DNA of 64,000 nucleotides from Brevibacillus_D fluminis_A (GTDB lineage: Bacteria > Bacillota > Bacilli > Brevibacillales > Brevibacillaceae), in contig NZ_CM125436.1 of NCBI RefSeq assembly GCF_052072235.1, positions 4,892,001 through 4,956,000 of the forward strand, given 5' to 3'. Both the position numbers and the translations under genes were made by a program. This document shows positions 15,511-23,113 of this stretch, in pieces (positions within the stretch are counted from its first letter, which is position 1; each line of letters begins with the position of its first letter). The notes under the pieces are model-generated. The model saw nothing but the letters and a program-made list of their open reading frames with translations, was not told where the DNA came from and did not search any database.

Positions 15511-16485
15511 ATGGACAGGGAACTGGCGCTAGAAGTAGTCAGAGTAACAGAAATGGCGGCGCTCGCTTCGGCGGAGTGGCTTGGCCGCGGCAAAAAAAAC
15601 GAGGCGGACGGTGCGGCAACCAGCGCGATGCGCGCGATGTTCGATACGATCGCGATGCGCGGGACTGTCGTCATCGGCGAAGGTGAGCTGGACGAGGCGC
15701 CGATGCTCTATATTGGAGAACCGGTGGGCAATCAGGCGATCGAGTCTCCTGAAGTGGATGTAGCGGTTGACCCGCTTGAAGGCACGACCATTGTCGCCAA
15801 AGGGCACGGAAATGCCATGTCAGTCGTCGCGCTCGGCGATCGGGGAACATTGCTGCACGCGCCAGACATGTACATGATGAAGCTGGTCGTCGGCCCGCGT
15901 GCAAAAGGGACCGTCTCGCTCGACGATTCCATCGAAACGCTGATCGACAAGGTGGCCAAGGCCAACAACAAGCGCATTCAGGATGTTACGGTGATCATTC
16001 AGGAGCGCGAGCGGCACCAGCATATCATCGATGCCGTGCGTGAAAAGGGCGCACGGGTCAAGCTGTTCGGCGACGGCGATGTGGGCGCGGCGATCGCAGC
16101 CTGTTTGCCAAGCACGGGGATCGATCTGTTCATCGGCATCGGCGGTGCGCCGGAGGGCGTGATCAGCGCCGCAGCGATCAAGTGTCTCGGTGGCGAAATG
16201 CTTGCCCAGCTCAAACCGCAAAATGAAGCAGAACGGGAGCGCTGCGTCCGCATGGGCATTGCCGATCCTGACCAGGTTTTCACCCTGGACGACCTTGTCC
16301 GCGGCGATGATGCGATTTTTGCCGCGACCGGCGTATCGGACGGCGAGCTTTTGCAAGGCGTCCGCTATCTGGGTGACGATACGGTCGAGACCCACTCGCT
16401 GGTCATGCGAGCCAAGACCAAAACCGTGCGTTTCATTCGCGCCTTGCATAATCTTGAAAATAAACCTAATTTGACGTGGAAGTAG
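15511..16485 (+). CDS. glpX: Fructose-1,6-bisphosphatase class II GlpX
   Basis: A 324-residue enzyme that hydrolyses fructose 1,6-bisphosphate in gluconeogenesis, using metal ions. Family text is clear: DGAATSAMR, VIGEGELDEAPMLYIGE, VDVAVDPLEGTT with the metal-binding DPLEGT, GNAMSVVALGD, GDGDVGAAIAACLP and GIGGAPEGVISAAAIK. Length fits. AAAGGAGG precedes the ATG. The DUF3055 gene follows after 9 bp and is probably in the same transcript. Confidence 0.95.
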   Translation: MDRELALEVVRVTEMAALASAEWLGRGKKNEADGAATSAMRAMFDTIAMRGTVVIGEGELDEAPMLYIGEPVGNQAIESPEVDVAVDPLEGTTIVAKGHGNAMSVVALGDRGTLLHAPDMYMMKLVVGPRAKGTVSLDDSIETLIDKVAKANNKRIQDVTVIIQERERHQHIIDAVREKGARVKLFGDGDVGAAIAACLPSTGIDLFIGIGGAPEGVISAAAIKCLGGEMLAQLKPQNEAERERCVRMGIADPDQVFTLDDLVRGDDAIFAATGVSDGELLQGVRYLGDDTVETHSLVMRAKTKTVRFIRALHNLENKPNLTWK

Positions 16486-16494
16486 GTGCCTTGC

Positions 16495-16764
16495 ATGAGT
16501 CATGAACGTTTTTACCTGTACGATGAAACGGAAAATGTCAACACCCGGTTCGTGAGCTTCACCGGCGAAACGGTCCGCTTTGACCTGATCATCCTGACGA
16601 CCAGCCGCTTTTACGGCAAAAAGGTTGTCATCAACATCCAAAATGGCCGCAGCGCCATTATCGGCCACGACGATCTGGACGAGGAAGGCTATCTCGCCCA
16701 CGCCTTCAATCTGAACGATGAGGAAGCGGAAGACCTGCATGCTTTCCTCGCGACCGTGATTTAG
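16495..16764 (+). CDS. DUF3055 family protein
   Basis: An 89-residue acidic protein starting MSHERFYLYDETENVNTRFV. It matches the small DUF3055 family of Bacillales (RFVSFTGETVRFDLIILTTS, then KKVVINIQNGRSAIIGHDDL). No catalytic motif can be seen and no function is known to me. It follows glpX by 9 bp. The ATG at 16495 is the best start (GGAAGTAGGTG upstream); another in-frame ATG is not far downstream. Confidence 0.75.
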   Translation: MSHERFYLYDETENVNTRFVSFTGETVRFDLIILTTSRFYGKKVVINIQNGRSAIIGHDDLDEEGYLAHAFNLNDEEAEDLHAFLATVI

Positions 16765-16863
16765 TTCCATTTTTTTTGCGCCCATTTTCAGCGGGACAAC
16801 TCGCTTGCTGGGCTGATGCTCCGTATACTACATCGAGAAATCAGCTTTGTAGAAGGAGCGTCG

Positions 16864-16890
16864 ATGAGTACCCATGCAAGAGAAACATAA
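16864..16890 (+). CDS. Overlapping leader peptide (8 residues) before the Tyr/Pro gene
   Basis: ATGAGTACCCATGCAAGAG opens a frame MSTHARET with stop TAA at 16888-16890. It is the only frame at good distance from AGAAGGAGC. The Tyr/Pro-rich frame starts inside it at 16874, +1 shifted. It could be a coupling leader, or the sign of a frameshift in the larger gene. Confidence 0.3.
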   Translation: MSTHARET

Positions 16891-17152
16891 TTTTGAATCA
16901 CAATCGCCTGCTGACATGCAGACTGCTGCTCCATTCGCGCCTGAACCCGTAAGATGGCACGATCATCACGAATCATCAAGGTTCAGGCATCACCATCATT
17001 ACTATCCGTATTACCCATATTATCCGTACTATCCACCAAGCTACTATCCGTATTATCCGTATGCCCCCTATCCACCATACCCATATCCGTATTATGGCTA
17101 TCGGCCGATCGGGGCTGCGGAGCAAAATGCGATCAGCAGCCATTATTTTTGA
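16874..17152 (+). CDS. Tyr/Pro/His-rich low-complexity protein, possible spore coat component
   Basis: A 92-residue protein. After an N-terminal section (MQEKHNFESQSPADMQ) and a His cluster (HDHHESSRFRHHHHYYP) it is almost only Tyr and Pro in YYPYYP-type repeats (residues about 42-80), ending with SSHYF. Such composition is common in Bacillus coat proteins that are cross-linked through tyrosine, so a coat role is suggested but unproven. The nearest strong ribosome site (AGAAGGAGC) fits an out-of-frame ATG at 16864 that opens a 9-codon frame (MSTHARET, stop at 16890) overlapping this start. The real start may depend on coupling with that leader. Confidence 0.6.
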   Translation: MQEKHNFESQSPADMQTAAPFAPEPVRWHDHHESSRFRHHHHYYPYYPYYPYYPPSYYPYYPYAPYPPYPYPYYGYRPIGAAEQNAISSHYF

Positions 17153-17154
17153 CA

Positions 17155-17195
17155 AAAAAGCCTCTTTCTCGGAACGAACCGGAAAGAGGCTTTTT
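17155..17195. terminator. Two-way intrinsic terminator
   Basis: AAAAAGCCTCTTTC and GGAAAGAGGCTTTTT are near-perfect complements around an 11-nt loop, with A and T runs on both sides. It serves the Tyr/Pro gene and the convergent yutD. Confidence 0.9.
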
Positions 17196-17204
17196 CGCGT
17201 TGAA

Positions 17205-17759
17205 TCACGGATTGGTCGGTTTATGGTCGGAACCCCGCTTCTCACCCTGGGTCACTTTTTCCCGGTGTTGACGCGGTGGAAATGGTCGCTTCTGGTCACG
17301 ATTGGACCGCTCATTGAAACGCTGTTCTTTTTGGCGGAATGGACGCTGCTTCTGCTCCTGTTTCCCCTCTTGCTGGCCGCGCGAAAAACGCGGTGGCGTT
17401 TCGGTACGCTGCACAACGATTTCGCTAATATCAAGCGCTTCCAATTCGGCTTGCGTCAGCTGCTCTGCACCTTCCCCACGCGAAATCGCTTTGGTGCGTC
17501 GCAGCACGAAATAAGGACAGCCAAAATTACAAAATTCTTGCAAGTATTCATCCAGCGTGGCGATCTTTTGTTCAAAGGGGACTTTCCGGTTTGTGTTCTC
17601 ATAAAAGCCGCGCATCCGAAGCTGGCCATAGCCCCAGTCGCCCACAATAAAATCGTACTTGTCCAACACATCGCTGTACCGTTCCTTAAAGGCTTCCGGA
17701 TTCCAACCGTTTCGGTTTTCTTCGATTAGTTCATAGATACCGGCTTGTGTGCGAATCAA
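17205..17759 (-). CDS. yutD: YutD family protein (DUF1027)
   Basis: A 184-residue protein. Residues about 1-110 are the conserved YutD domain: GIYELIEENRNGWNPEAFKE, YDFIVGDWGYGQLRMRGFYE and LQEFCNFGCPYFVLRRTK. The C-terminal 70 residues are a disordered, highly charged Gln/Arg/Lys tail (PPRFSRGQQEGKQEQKQRPF onward) that is longer than in the B. subtilis protein and could bind nucleic acid; this is inference. The TTG at 17757-17759 is chosen because AAAAGGAGG lies 8 nt upstream. Function unknown. Placement in the yut cluster is conserved. Confidence 0.85.
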   Translation of the reverse strand: MIRTQAGIYELIEENRNGWNPEAFKERYSDVLDKYDFIVGDWGYGQLRMRGFYENTNRKVPFEQKIATLDEYLQEFCNFGCPYFVLRRTKAISRGEGAEQLTQAELEALDISEIVVQRTETPPRFSRGQQEGKQEQKQRPFRQKEQRFNERSNRDQKRPFPPRQHREKVTQGEKRGSDHKPTNP

Positions 17760-17881
17760 CCCAGCTTCCTCCTTTTGCGAGAACATCGATACCATCTTAA
17801 CACATTTTTAGAATGTACACATGTTTTTCCCTCGAAAACAACGCTGGGCGTCCGGGCACATTATCTTCAGGAGGTGTTCCA

Positions 17882-18826
17882 ATGAAAAAGACATGGCTTT
17901 ACGGTGCATTGGCAGGAATGGCTTTGCTTGCGACAGCTTGCGGTAACAAAACAGCCGCTCCCGATTACAATCAGCCAGCAGGAACAAAGCTCCAGCAGTA
18001 TGGGACAAATGCGGCCCATCGGATCGGTACTTACGGTACCATGCATGATGGAACCACCAACTACTACGGGACCGGCTACAACGGCTATGGCACCGTAGGC
18101 ACAACCGGCTATGGCACTGGTACAGGAATCACCGGTACAGCAGGCACCGCCGGTTATGGCGCCACTGGCAACACGTATAACAACGGCTACAACACAGGCG
18201 GCTTGACGGGCTATACCGGTTACGGCGGGACAGGCTATCGCGGCGCAGGCACTTACAGCGCGTACGGCACCACGAATAATGCCGGCCTCCATACGCGCTA
18301 CGCCACTGTTCCTGGCCAATCCATGTACCAGTCGACACGCATGAACACGGCGCAAAATAACATGCCATCCATGGGCTATGCGAAGATTGATGCCGTTCAT
18401 GCGCGTACTTATTCGACTGCCCACAGCCGTGTCTATGTGGACCGCAATGCGCTCGCCAAAGCTGTCGCCGACGTTACCAACAGTGTTCCGGGCATCCGCA
18501 GCAGCACCGTTCTGGTAACGGATGAGGAGATTTTTGTCGGCTGCACCACGGACCACAAAAATGCGCACGACAGCAAAAACAAAGCCCGCATGAACGCCAT
18601 GTCCATCGCTCCGCGCTATTACAAGGTTTATGTGACGGACGACCCTGGCATGATCGCCGAGCTGACGCGCGTCGCCAGCACGACCACCCACGCCAATTCG
18701 ACGTTGCCGCAAAACGATTCGCAAATCAATGCCTTGATCAAACGTTTCGGCGGCATGACCGACCGTGAAGAGAGCAATCGGATGGGTACCCGATCCGACA
18801 TGCATCACACGACCGGAATGAAATAA
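17882..18826 (+). CDS. YhcN/YlaJ-family sporulation lipoprotein (YutC-like)
   Basis: A 314-residue lipoprotein. The signal peptide is MKKTWLYGALAGMALLATAC with lipobox ATAC, so it is anchored outside the membrane after lipidation. Residues about 35-145 are low-complexity Gly/Tyr/Thr (YNGYGTVGTTGYGTGTGITG and similar). The C-terminal part is the YhcN/YlaJ domain (SRVYVDRNALAKAVADVTNS, VLVTDEEIFVGCTTD, APRYYKVYVTDDPGMIAEL). Relatives are made in the spore and found in spore membranes. Position between yutD and lipA equals that of B. subtilis yutC. The ribosome site is AGGAGGTG. Confidence 0.85.
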   Translation: MKKTWLYGALAGMALLATACGNKTAAPDYNQPAGTKLQQYGTNAAHRIGTYGTMHDGTTNYYGTGYNGYGTVGTTGYGTGTGITGTAGTAGYGATGNTYNNGYNTGGLTGYTGYGGTGYRGAGTYSAYGTTNNAGLHTRYATVPGQSMYQSTRMNTAQNNMPSMGYAKIDAVHARTYSTAHSRVYVDRNALAKAVADVTNSVPGIRSSTVLVTDEEIFVGCTTDHKNAHDSKNKARMNAMSIAPRYYKVYVTDDPGMIAELTRVASTTTHANSTLPQNDSQINALIKRFGGMTDREESNRMGTRSDMHHTTGMK

Positions 18827-18835
18827 CAGGTAGTA

Positions 18836-18874
18836 AAAATCCCCTGTACTTGCTGACAAGCCAGGGGATTTTTT
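18836..18874. terminator. Two-way intrinsic terminator
   Basis: AAATCCCCTG and CAGGGGATTT pair around a 15-nt loop with AAAAA before and TTTTTT after. It separates the YutC-like gene and lipA, which converge here. Confidence 0.9.
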
Positions 18875-18880
18875 CTTGCC

Positions 18881-19768
18881 TTATGATCCTTGGGCAATCG
18901 CTTCTTTGGCTGCATTCGCCTGCTCATGCGCATGATACGAGCTGCGCACCAGCGGTCCTGCCTCTACATGGCTGAAGCCGCGCTTCATGCCTTCTTCCTT
19001 CAACATGGCGAATTCGTCGGGATGATAATATTTTTCCACGGCGATATGCTTCTTGGTCGGCTGCAAATACTGCCCGATCGTCATGATGTTCACGTCTGCC
19101 GCACGCAAATCGTCCATTGTCTCCAATATTTCTTCAATCGTTTCGCCAACGCCGATCATCAAGCTCGATTTGGTCGGGATCGTCGGCTGCATCAACTTGG
19201 ATTGGCGCAGCAGTTCCAGCGTCCGGTCGTATTTTGCACGCGCACGTACGCGGTCCGACAGGCGGCGCACCGCTTCAATGTTGTGGTTCAACACGTCCGG
19301 CTTCGCATCCATCACCGTTTTCAACGAATCCCAGTTGCCCATGAAATCGGGGATCAGCACCTCGATGGTCGCAAGCGGCAGACGACGGCGAATCGCTTGG
19401 ATCGTTTCGGCGAAAATTTGCGAGCCGCCATCAGCCAGATCGTCGCGGGCGACAGATGTCACCACGACATGCTTCAAGCCCATTTGCTCGGAAGCTTCTG
19501 CGACGCGTTCCGGCTCAGCCAAATCTAATTCAGTCGGCAGCCCTGTCTTCACTGCGCAAAAACGACAGGCCCGCGTACAAATATCTCCTAAAATCATGAA
19601 AGTTGCAGTCCGATTGGCCCAGCATTCATGGATATTGGGGCACTTTGCCTCTTCACAGACAGTGTGCAGTGTTTTGCCGCGCATCATCTGCTTTAATTCC
19701 TTAAAGTTTGCCAGCTCCTCGCCCGAGACAAGGTTGATCTTGAGCCAGTCCGGTTTCCTTTGAATCAT
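18881..19768 (-). CDS. lipA: Lipoyl synthase LipA
   Basis: A 295-residue radical-SAM enzyme that inserts two sulfurs into octanoyl groups on lipoyl domains. Both clusters are visible: the auxiliary-cluster cysteines in CEEAKCPNIHECW and the SAM-cluster motif CTRACRFC. The family-specific C-terminal RSSYHA is present. Length fits. It lies between the YutC-like gene and lytH as in B. subtilis (yutB), with rmuC and the larC genes inserted in between. It needs Fe-S supply, in line with the NifU-like gene at 10072. Confidence 0.95.
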   Translation of the reverse strand: MIQRKPDWLKINLVSGEELANFKELKQMMRGKTLHTVCEEAKCPNIHECWANRTATFMILGDICTRACRFCAVKTGLPTELDLAEPERVAEASEQMGLKHVVVTSVARDDLADGGSQIFAETIQAIRRRLPLATIEVLIPDFMGNWDSLKTVMDAKPDVLNHNIEAVRRLSDRVRARAKYDRTLELLRQSKLMQPTIPTKSSLMIGVGETIEEILETMDDLRAADVNIMTIGQYLQPTKKHIAVEKYYHPDEFAMLKEEGMKRGFSHVEAGPLVRSSYHAHEQANAAKEAIAQGS

Positions 19769-19851
19769 TTGGCCCCACTCCTATTACTCTGATTTCCTCC
19801 TATTATAGTGTAGTCCTTTTCCAAGGAGCAATAGCAACGAGGCGCAAAAGG

Positions 19852-21129
19852 TTACTCCAATGGAACCGTTTCCAGCTCAGGAAACATCCGGCTGGCTTCT
19901 GCTGTCGGCAATTCTTCCACATTTCGCAAGTTTCGTTCAATCGCGCGCGTGCGCACCTTCGCGCTATCGATCGCATTCGTTGCCTCCTGGAGCTTCTTCT
20001 GCGTTTTCTCCAGCACATCGCCAAACTTGCCGAATTCCGTCTTGGCGGCTCCCAACAGTTTCCACACTTCGCTCGACCGCTTTTGGATCGCCAGCGTGCG
20101 AAAGCCCATCTGCAGACTGTTCAGCAAAGCGGACAGCGTGGAAGGACCGGTTACAATGACGCGGTGCTCGCGCTGGAGCGCATCCCATAAGCCCGGGCGG
20201 CGCAGCACTTCCGCATAAAGACCTTCGATCGGCAAAAACAAGAGGGCGAACTCCGTGGTGTGCGGAGGCTCGATGTACTTGTCGCGGATCGTCCGCGCCT
20301 CGAGCTTGACCCGCGTCTCCAGCGCTTTGGCAGCTTCTGCCGCAAGCTGAACATCGCCTGATTCCTGGGCATCGAGCAGCCGCTGGTAGTCTTCCAGCGG
20401 AAACTTGGAATCGATCGGCAGCCACACATGGCTGTCAGAGCTGTCGCCCGCCGGCAGCTTGATGGCGAATTCCACCCGTTCGCTGCGGCCGCTTTTTACC
20501 GCGACGTTTTTTTCATACTGCTCGACGGTCATAATTTGTTCCAGGAGCGACTCCAGCGCGATTTCGCCTAGCGTGCCCCGCGTTTTCACATTGGAGAGAA
20601 CCCGCTTCAAGTCGCCCACGCCCGCCGCGATCGACTGCATTTCCCCTAATCCGCGGTGCACCTGCTCCAGCCGTTCGCTGATCATCTTGAACGAATCGCC
20701 CAGGCGCTGCTCCAGCGTCGCGTGCAGCTTCTCATCGACGGTCTGCCTCATTTGCTCCAGGCGGCGGCCGTTGTCTTCCTGCAGCTGTACAAGCTTTTCC
20801 TCCAATGTCTGCCGGACTTGCTCCAGCTTTCGTTCGTTCATCAGTGTAAGCTCATGCAGCTGCGACGACATCGTCTTGTGGAACGTGCCGAGCGAATGTG
20901 TCAGCTCCTCGCGCATTTGCTTGGCGGCGGCATTTCCTTCCTGCCGGTTGTGGATCGCTTCCTCCTTCAGGCTGCGCTCTACCTTTTCCTGCGCTTTTTC
21001 CAATGCGTACAAATGCTGCTTCAGCTGTTCCTGCGGCTTTTGGTTCCCTTTTCGCAATAGCAGCACGACCAGTAAAACCAAAATGATTGCGTTTACTGCA
21101 AGCGAAATGGACAACAACAGATTTTGCAT
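19852..21129 (-). CDS. rmuC: DNA recombination protein RmuC
   Basis: A 425-residue protein. It has one N-terminal membrane helix (LLLSISLAVNAIILVLLVVL), then a long coiled coil (about 30-190, EKAQEKVERSLKEEAIHNRQ and on) and the RmuC nuclease-like domain (about 190-400), with text TRGTLGEIALESLLEQIMT, WLPIDSKFPLEDYQRLL and EFALLFLPIEGLYAEVLRRP. RmuC is thought to limit rearrangements at inverted repeats in E. coli and to act as a membrane-tethered nuclease. The ATG at 21129 has AAAGGAGGG upstream. Confidence 0.92.
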   Translation of the reverse strand: MQNLLLSISLAVNAIILVLLVVLLLRKGNQKPQEQLKQHLYALEKAQEKVERSLKEEAIHNRQEGNAAAKQMREELTHSLGTFHKTMSSQLHELTLMNERKLEQVRQTLEEKLVQLQEDNGRRLEQMRQTVDEKLHATLEQRLGDSFKMISERLEQVHRGLGEMQSIAAGVGDLKRVLSNVKTRGTLGEIALESLLEQIMTVEQYEKNVAVKSGRSERVEFAIKLPAGDSSDSHVWLPIDSKFPLEDYQRLLDAQESGDVQLAAEAAKALETRVKLEARTIRDKYIEPPHTTEFALLFLPIEGLYAEVLRRPGLWDALQREHRVIVTGPSTLSALLNSLQMGFRTLAIQKRSSEVWKLLGAAKTEFGKFGDVLEKTQKKLQEATNAIDSAKVRTRAIERNLRNVEELPTAEASRMFPELETVPLE

Positions 21130-21228
21130 GGCAAATCCCTCCTTTGCTACATGACAAGCCATGTGGCCAATGTTACACTTATGGGCAATCTCAACTCCGA
21201 TTATTTGGTGGAAAGGAAGACTTCACCC

Positions 21229-22002
21229 ATGAAAATAGCTTATTTGGACTGTTTTTCCGGCCTGAGCGGCGATATGACGCTAGCGGCGCTCGTGGATGCG
21301 GGAGCAAACCGGGAAACGATTGAATCCGAGCTGCGCAAGCTGTCGCTGGGCGATTTCCGGATGGAATGGCTGTCCGTCATGAAAACCGGCGTCCACGCGC
21401 TCAAGCTCAATGTGATCGACCTGCATCTTGAGCAGCAAGCCGAACAGGCCAAAGCCAACCCTTTTCGCGTGCTGCACAGCCATCCCCATGAGCATCGCCG
21501 CTACATGGAAATCGTCGCGCTGATCGAAGCGGCCGGACTGTCACGGCGCGTGACACAAAGAGCGCTCGCCGTCTTTGAACAAATCGGCAAGGCGGAAGCC
21601 AAGATTCACAACATCCCGCTCGACACCGTTCATTTTCATGAAGTCGGCGCATTAGACTCCATCGTGGACATCGTCGGCGTCGCCCTCGCGCTTGAAGACC
21701 TCGGTATAGAGCAGCTTTATTGCGGGCCTGTCCCAACCGGAAATGGCTATGTACGCTGCGATCACGGCCTATATCCTGTACCCGCGCCAGCCACGATGGA
21801 GATTCTCAAAGGGATTCCGCTGCGCGCCAGCACGATCGAGAAAGAGCTGACGACGCCGACCGGAGCAGGGATCGCTGCCGCACTGGTCACGCAGTTCGGC
21901 CCGTTGCCCGGCATGACGGTCGAGTCCATCGGTTATGGCGCTGGCACGCGCAATCTTCCCGACCAGCCGAACGTGCTGCGCGTCATGATCGGCACGCTTT
22001 AA
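21229..22002 (+). CDS. larC: LarC1-type nickel-insertion protein (N-terminal LarC domain only)
   Basis: A 257-residue protein equal to the N-terminal half of LarC, the CTP-dependent nickel-inserting enzyme for the nickel-pincer nucleotide cofactor. It has YLDCFSGLSGDMTLAALVDA, a short His-rich section (VLHSHPHEHRRY), VHFHEVGALDSIVDIVG, PVPAPATMEILKGIP, TTPTGAGIAAALV and GYGAGTRNLPDQPNVLRVM. It stops exactly where LarC2 would begin. The LarC2 domain is instead coded on the other strand by the gene at 21999-22976, with stop codons overlapping. larA, larB and larE are not in the window. GAAAGGA precedes the ATG. Confidence 0.88.
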   Translation: MKIAYLDCFSGLSGDMTLAALVDAGANRETIESELRKLSLGDFRMEWLSVMKTGVHALKLNVIDLHLEQQAEQAKANPFRVLHSHPHEHRRYMEIVALIEAAGLSRRVTQRALAVFEQIGKAEAKIHNIPLDTVHFHEVGALDSIVDIVGVALALEDLGIEQLYCGPVPTGNGYVRCDHGLYPVPAPATMEILKGIPLRASTIEKELTTPTGAGIAAALVTQFGPLPGMTVESIGYGAGTRNLPDQPNVLRVMIGTL

Positions 22003-22976
22003 TCATCCTCGAGCGTTTCCGCGAGCCGGATTGCTTCCGTATACACCGTTCCGAGCGGCACGCCCGCCTCACGCGCCCGCTTTGCGCACGCCTCATATTC
22101 CGGTGAACTCTGCACCCGCTTGCCGTGATGGTATCCGAGTTTGACCTCTACCTCGCCAAAGCGGGTTTTCACTGTGACCACCCGCCTTCCCAAACGGTGA
22201 ACCGCTGCCGGAAAATAGCGGATACCAAACGTTGTCGTCTCCTCGAACAAGATCGTCTTCAGCGCGTCGAGTTGGCTTTGGTAACAAAGGACTTGCAGCA
22301 TGCTGCCCTGCCTGCCTTTTTTCATGGTCAGCGGAATCACGGACACATCGTTTGCGCCTGCTGCAAACAATCGTTCCATGCAATACGCCAGCCATTCGGG
22401 CGTACAATCATCCAGATTGGCTTGCAGCAGCATCATCCCTTCATCGATATGCTCCTCGCCATGCTGCCTCATTTCCCGTTGGTGAATCTGCGCCTGCTCG
22501 ACGCAGTCAACCAAAAGGAGTGCTGCGCCTTCATTCAACGCAACCTGCTCCACCTTCACAGGCTGCTGCGGCATGCTTGATGCGCCGATCGATTTCAGAT
22601 AAAGCAGCGCAAGCGGTGAAAGCCATTTATCGGCAGACAGTTCCTCACGAATTGCAAACCCTGTCAAAAGTGCATACTGAGAAACGGGAAACTGCCTTGG
22701 CACGATCAACGGAGCAACCATCCACTCCATCGTGACAAATGGACTTTGAGCGAGTTCCCGCAAGGCGTCTATCTCTTCTTGCCACCAGTCATCAGGCGCC
22801 TGATCGGCATATGGAGCTGCGACTTGCAGGATCTGTTCGATCCATGCTTCCCGCTGCTTATCCGTCCAAACCGGAACCGTTGCCGTCATCGGCACGATGC
22901 CAGCCGCAAGCTCGCGGCATAATCCTGCCAGCGCTGCGAGCGTTAGCGGCCGATCGCTTTTCAGATAAAGCTTCAC
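21999..22976 (-). CDS. larC: LarC2-containing protein with degenerate LarC1 domain
   Basis: A 325-residue protein. Residues about 170-325 are a LarC2 (CTP-binding) domain: LLQANLDDCTPEWLAYCMER, VIPLTMKKGRQGSMLQVLC, LFEETTTFGIRYF, GEVEVKLGYHHGKRV. Residues 1-165 align faintly with LarC1: YLKSDRPLTLAALAG against the YLDCFSGLSGDM start, and LSPLALLYLKSIGASSMPQQ against the LTPTGAALLKAL region. The FSGxSGDM motif, the His-rich loop and HFHEVGA are lost. I infer a full-length LarC paralogue whose first domain has decayed and which works with the convergent LarC1 gene. The GTG start at 22976 has GGAAGGGGGAAGG upstream. Confidence 0.8.
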   Translation of the reverse strand: MKLYLKSDRPLTLAALAGLCRELAAGIVPMTATVPVWTDKQREAWIEQILQVAAPYADQAPDDWWQEEIDALRELAQSPFVTMEWMVAPLIVPRQFPVSQYALLTGFAIREELSADKWLSPLALLYLKSIGASSMPQQPVKVEQVALNEGAALLLVDCVEQAQIHQREMRQHGEEHIDEGMMLLQANLDDCTPEWLAYCMERLFAAGANDVSVIPLTMKKGRQGSMLQVLCYQSQLDALKTILFEETTTFGIRYFPAAVHRLGRRVVTVKTRFGEVEVKLGYHHGKRVQSSPEYEACAKRAREAGVPLGTVYTEAIRLAETLEDD

Positions 22977-23113
22977 GCGCCTTCCCCCTTCCTTTTTGGC
23001 ATCATAGCACACGTTGTTTGATCTCTGTCAAACCGGAATGGAAAATGCTGCGAGCATATTTATCGCCGACCTGTTGAAACTAGATGGGGAGACTATTGGC
23101 TGGAGGGAAATAG

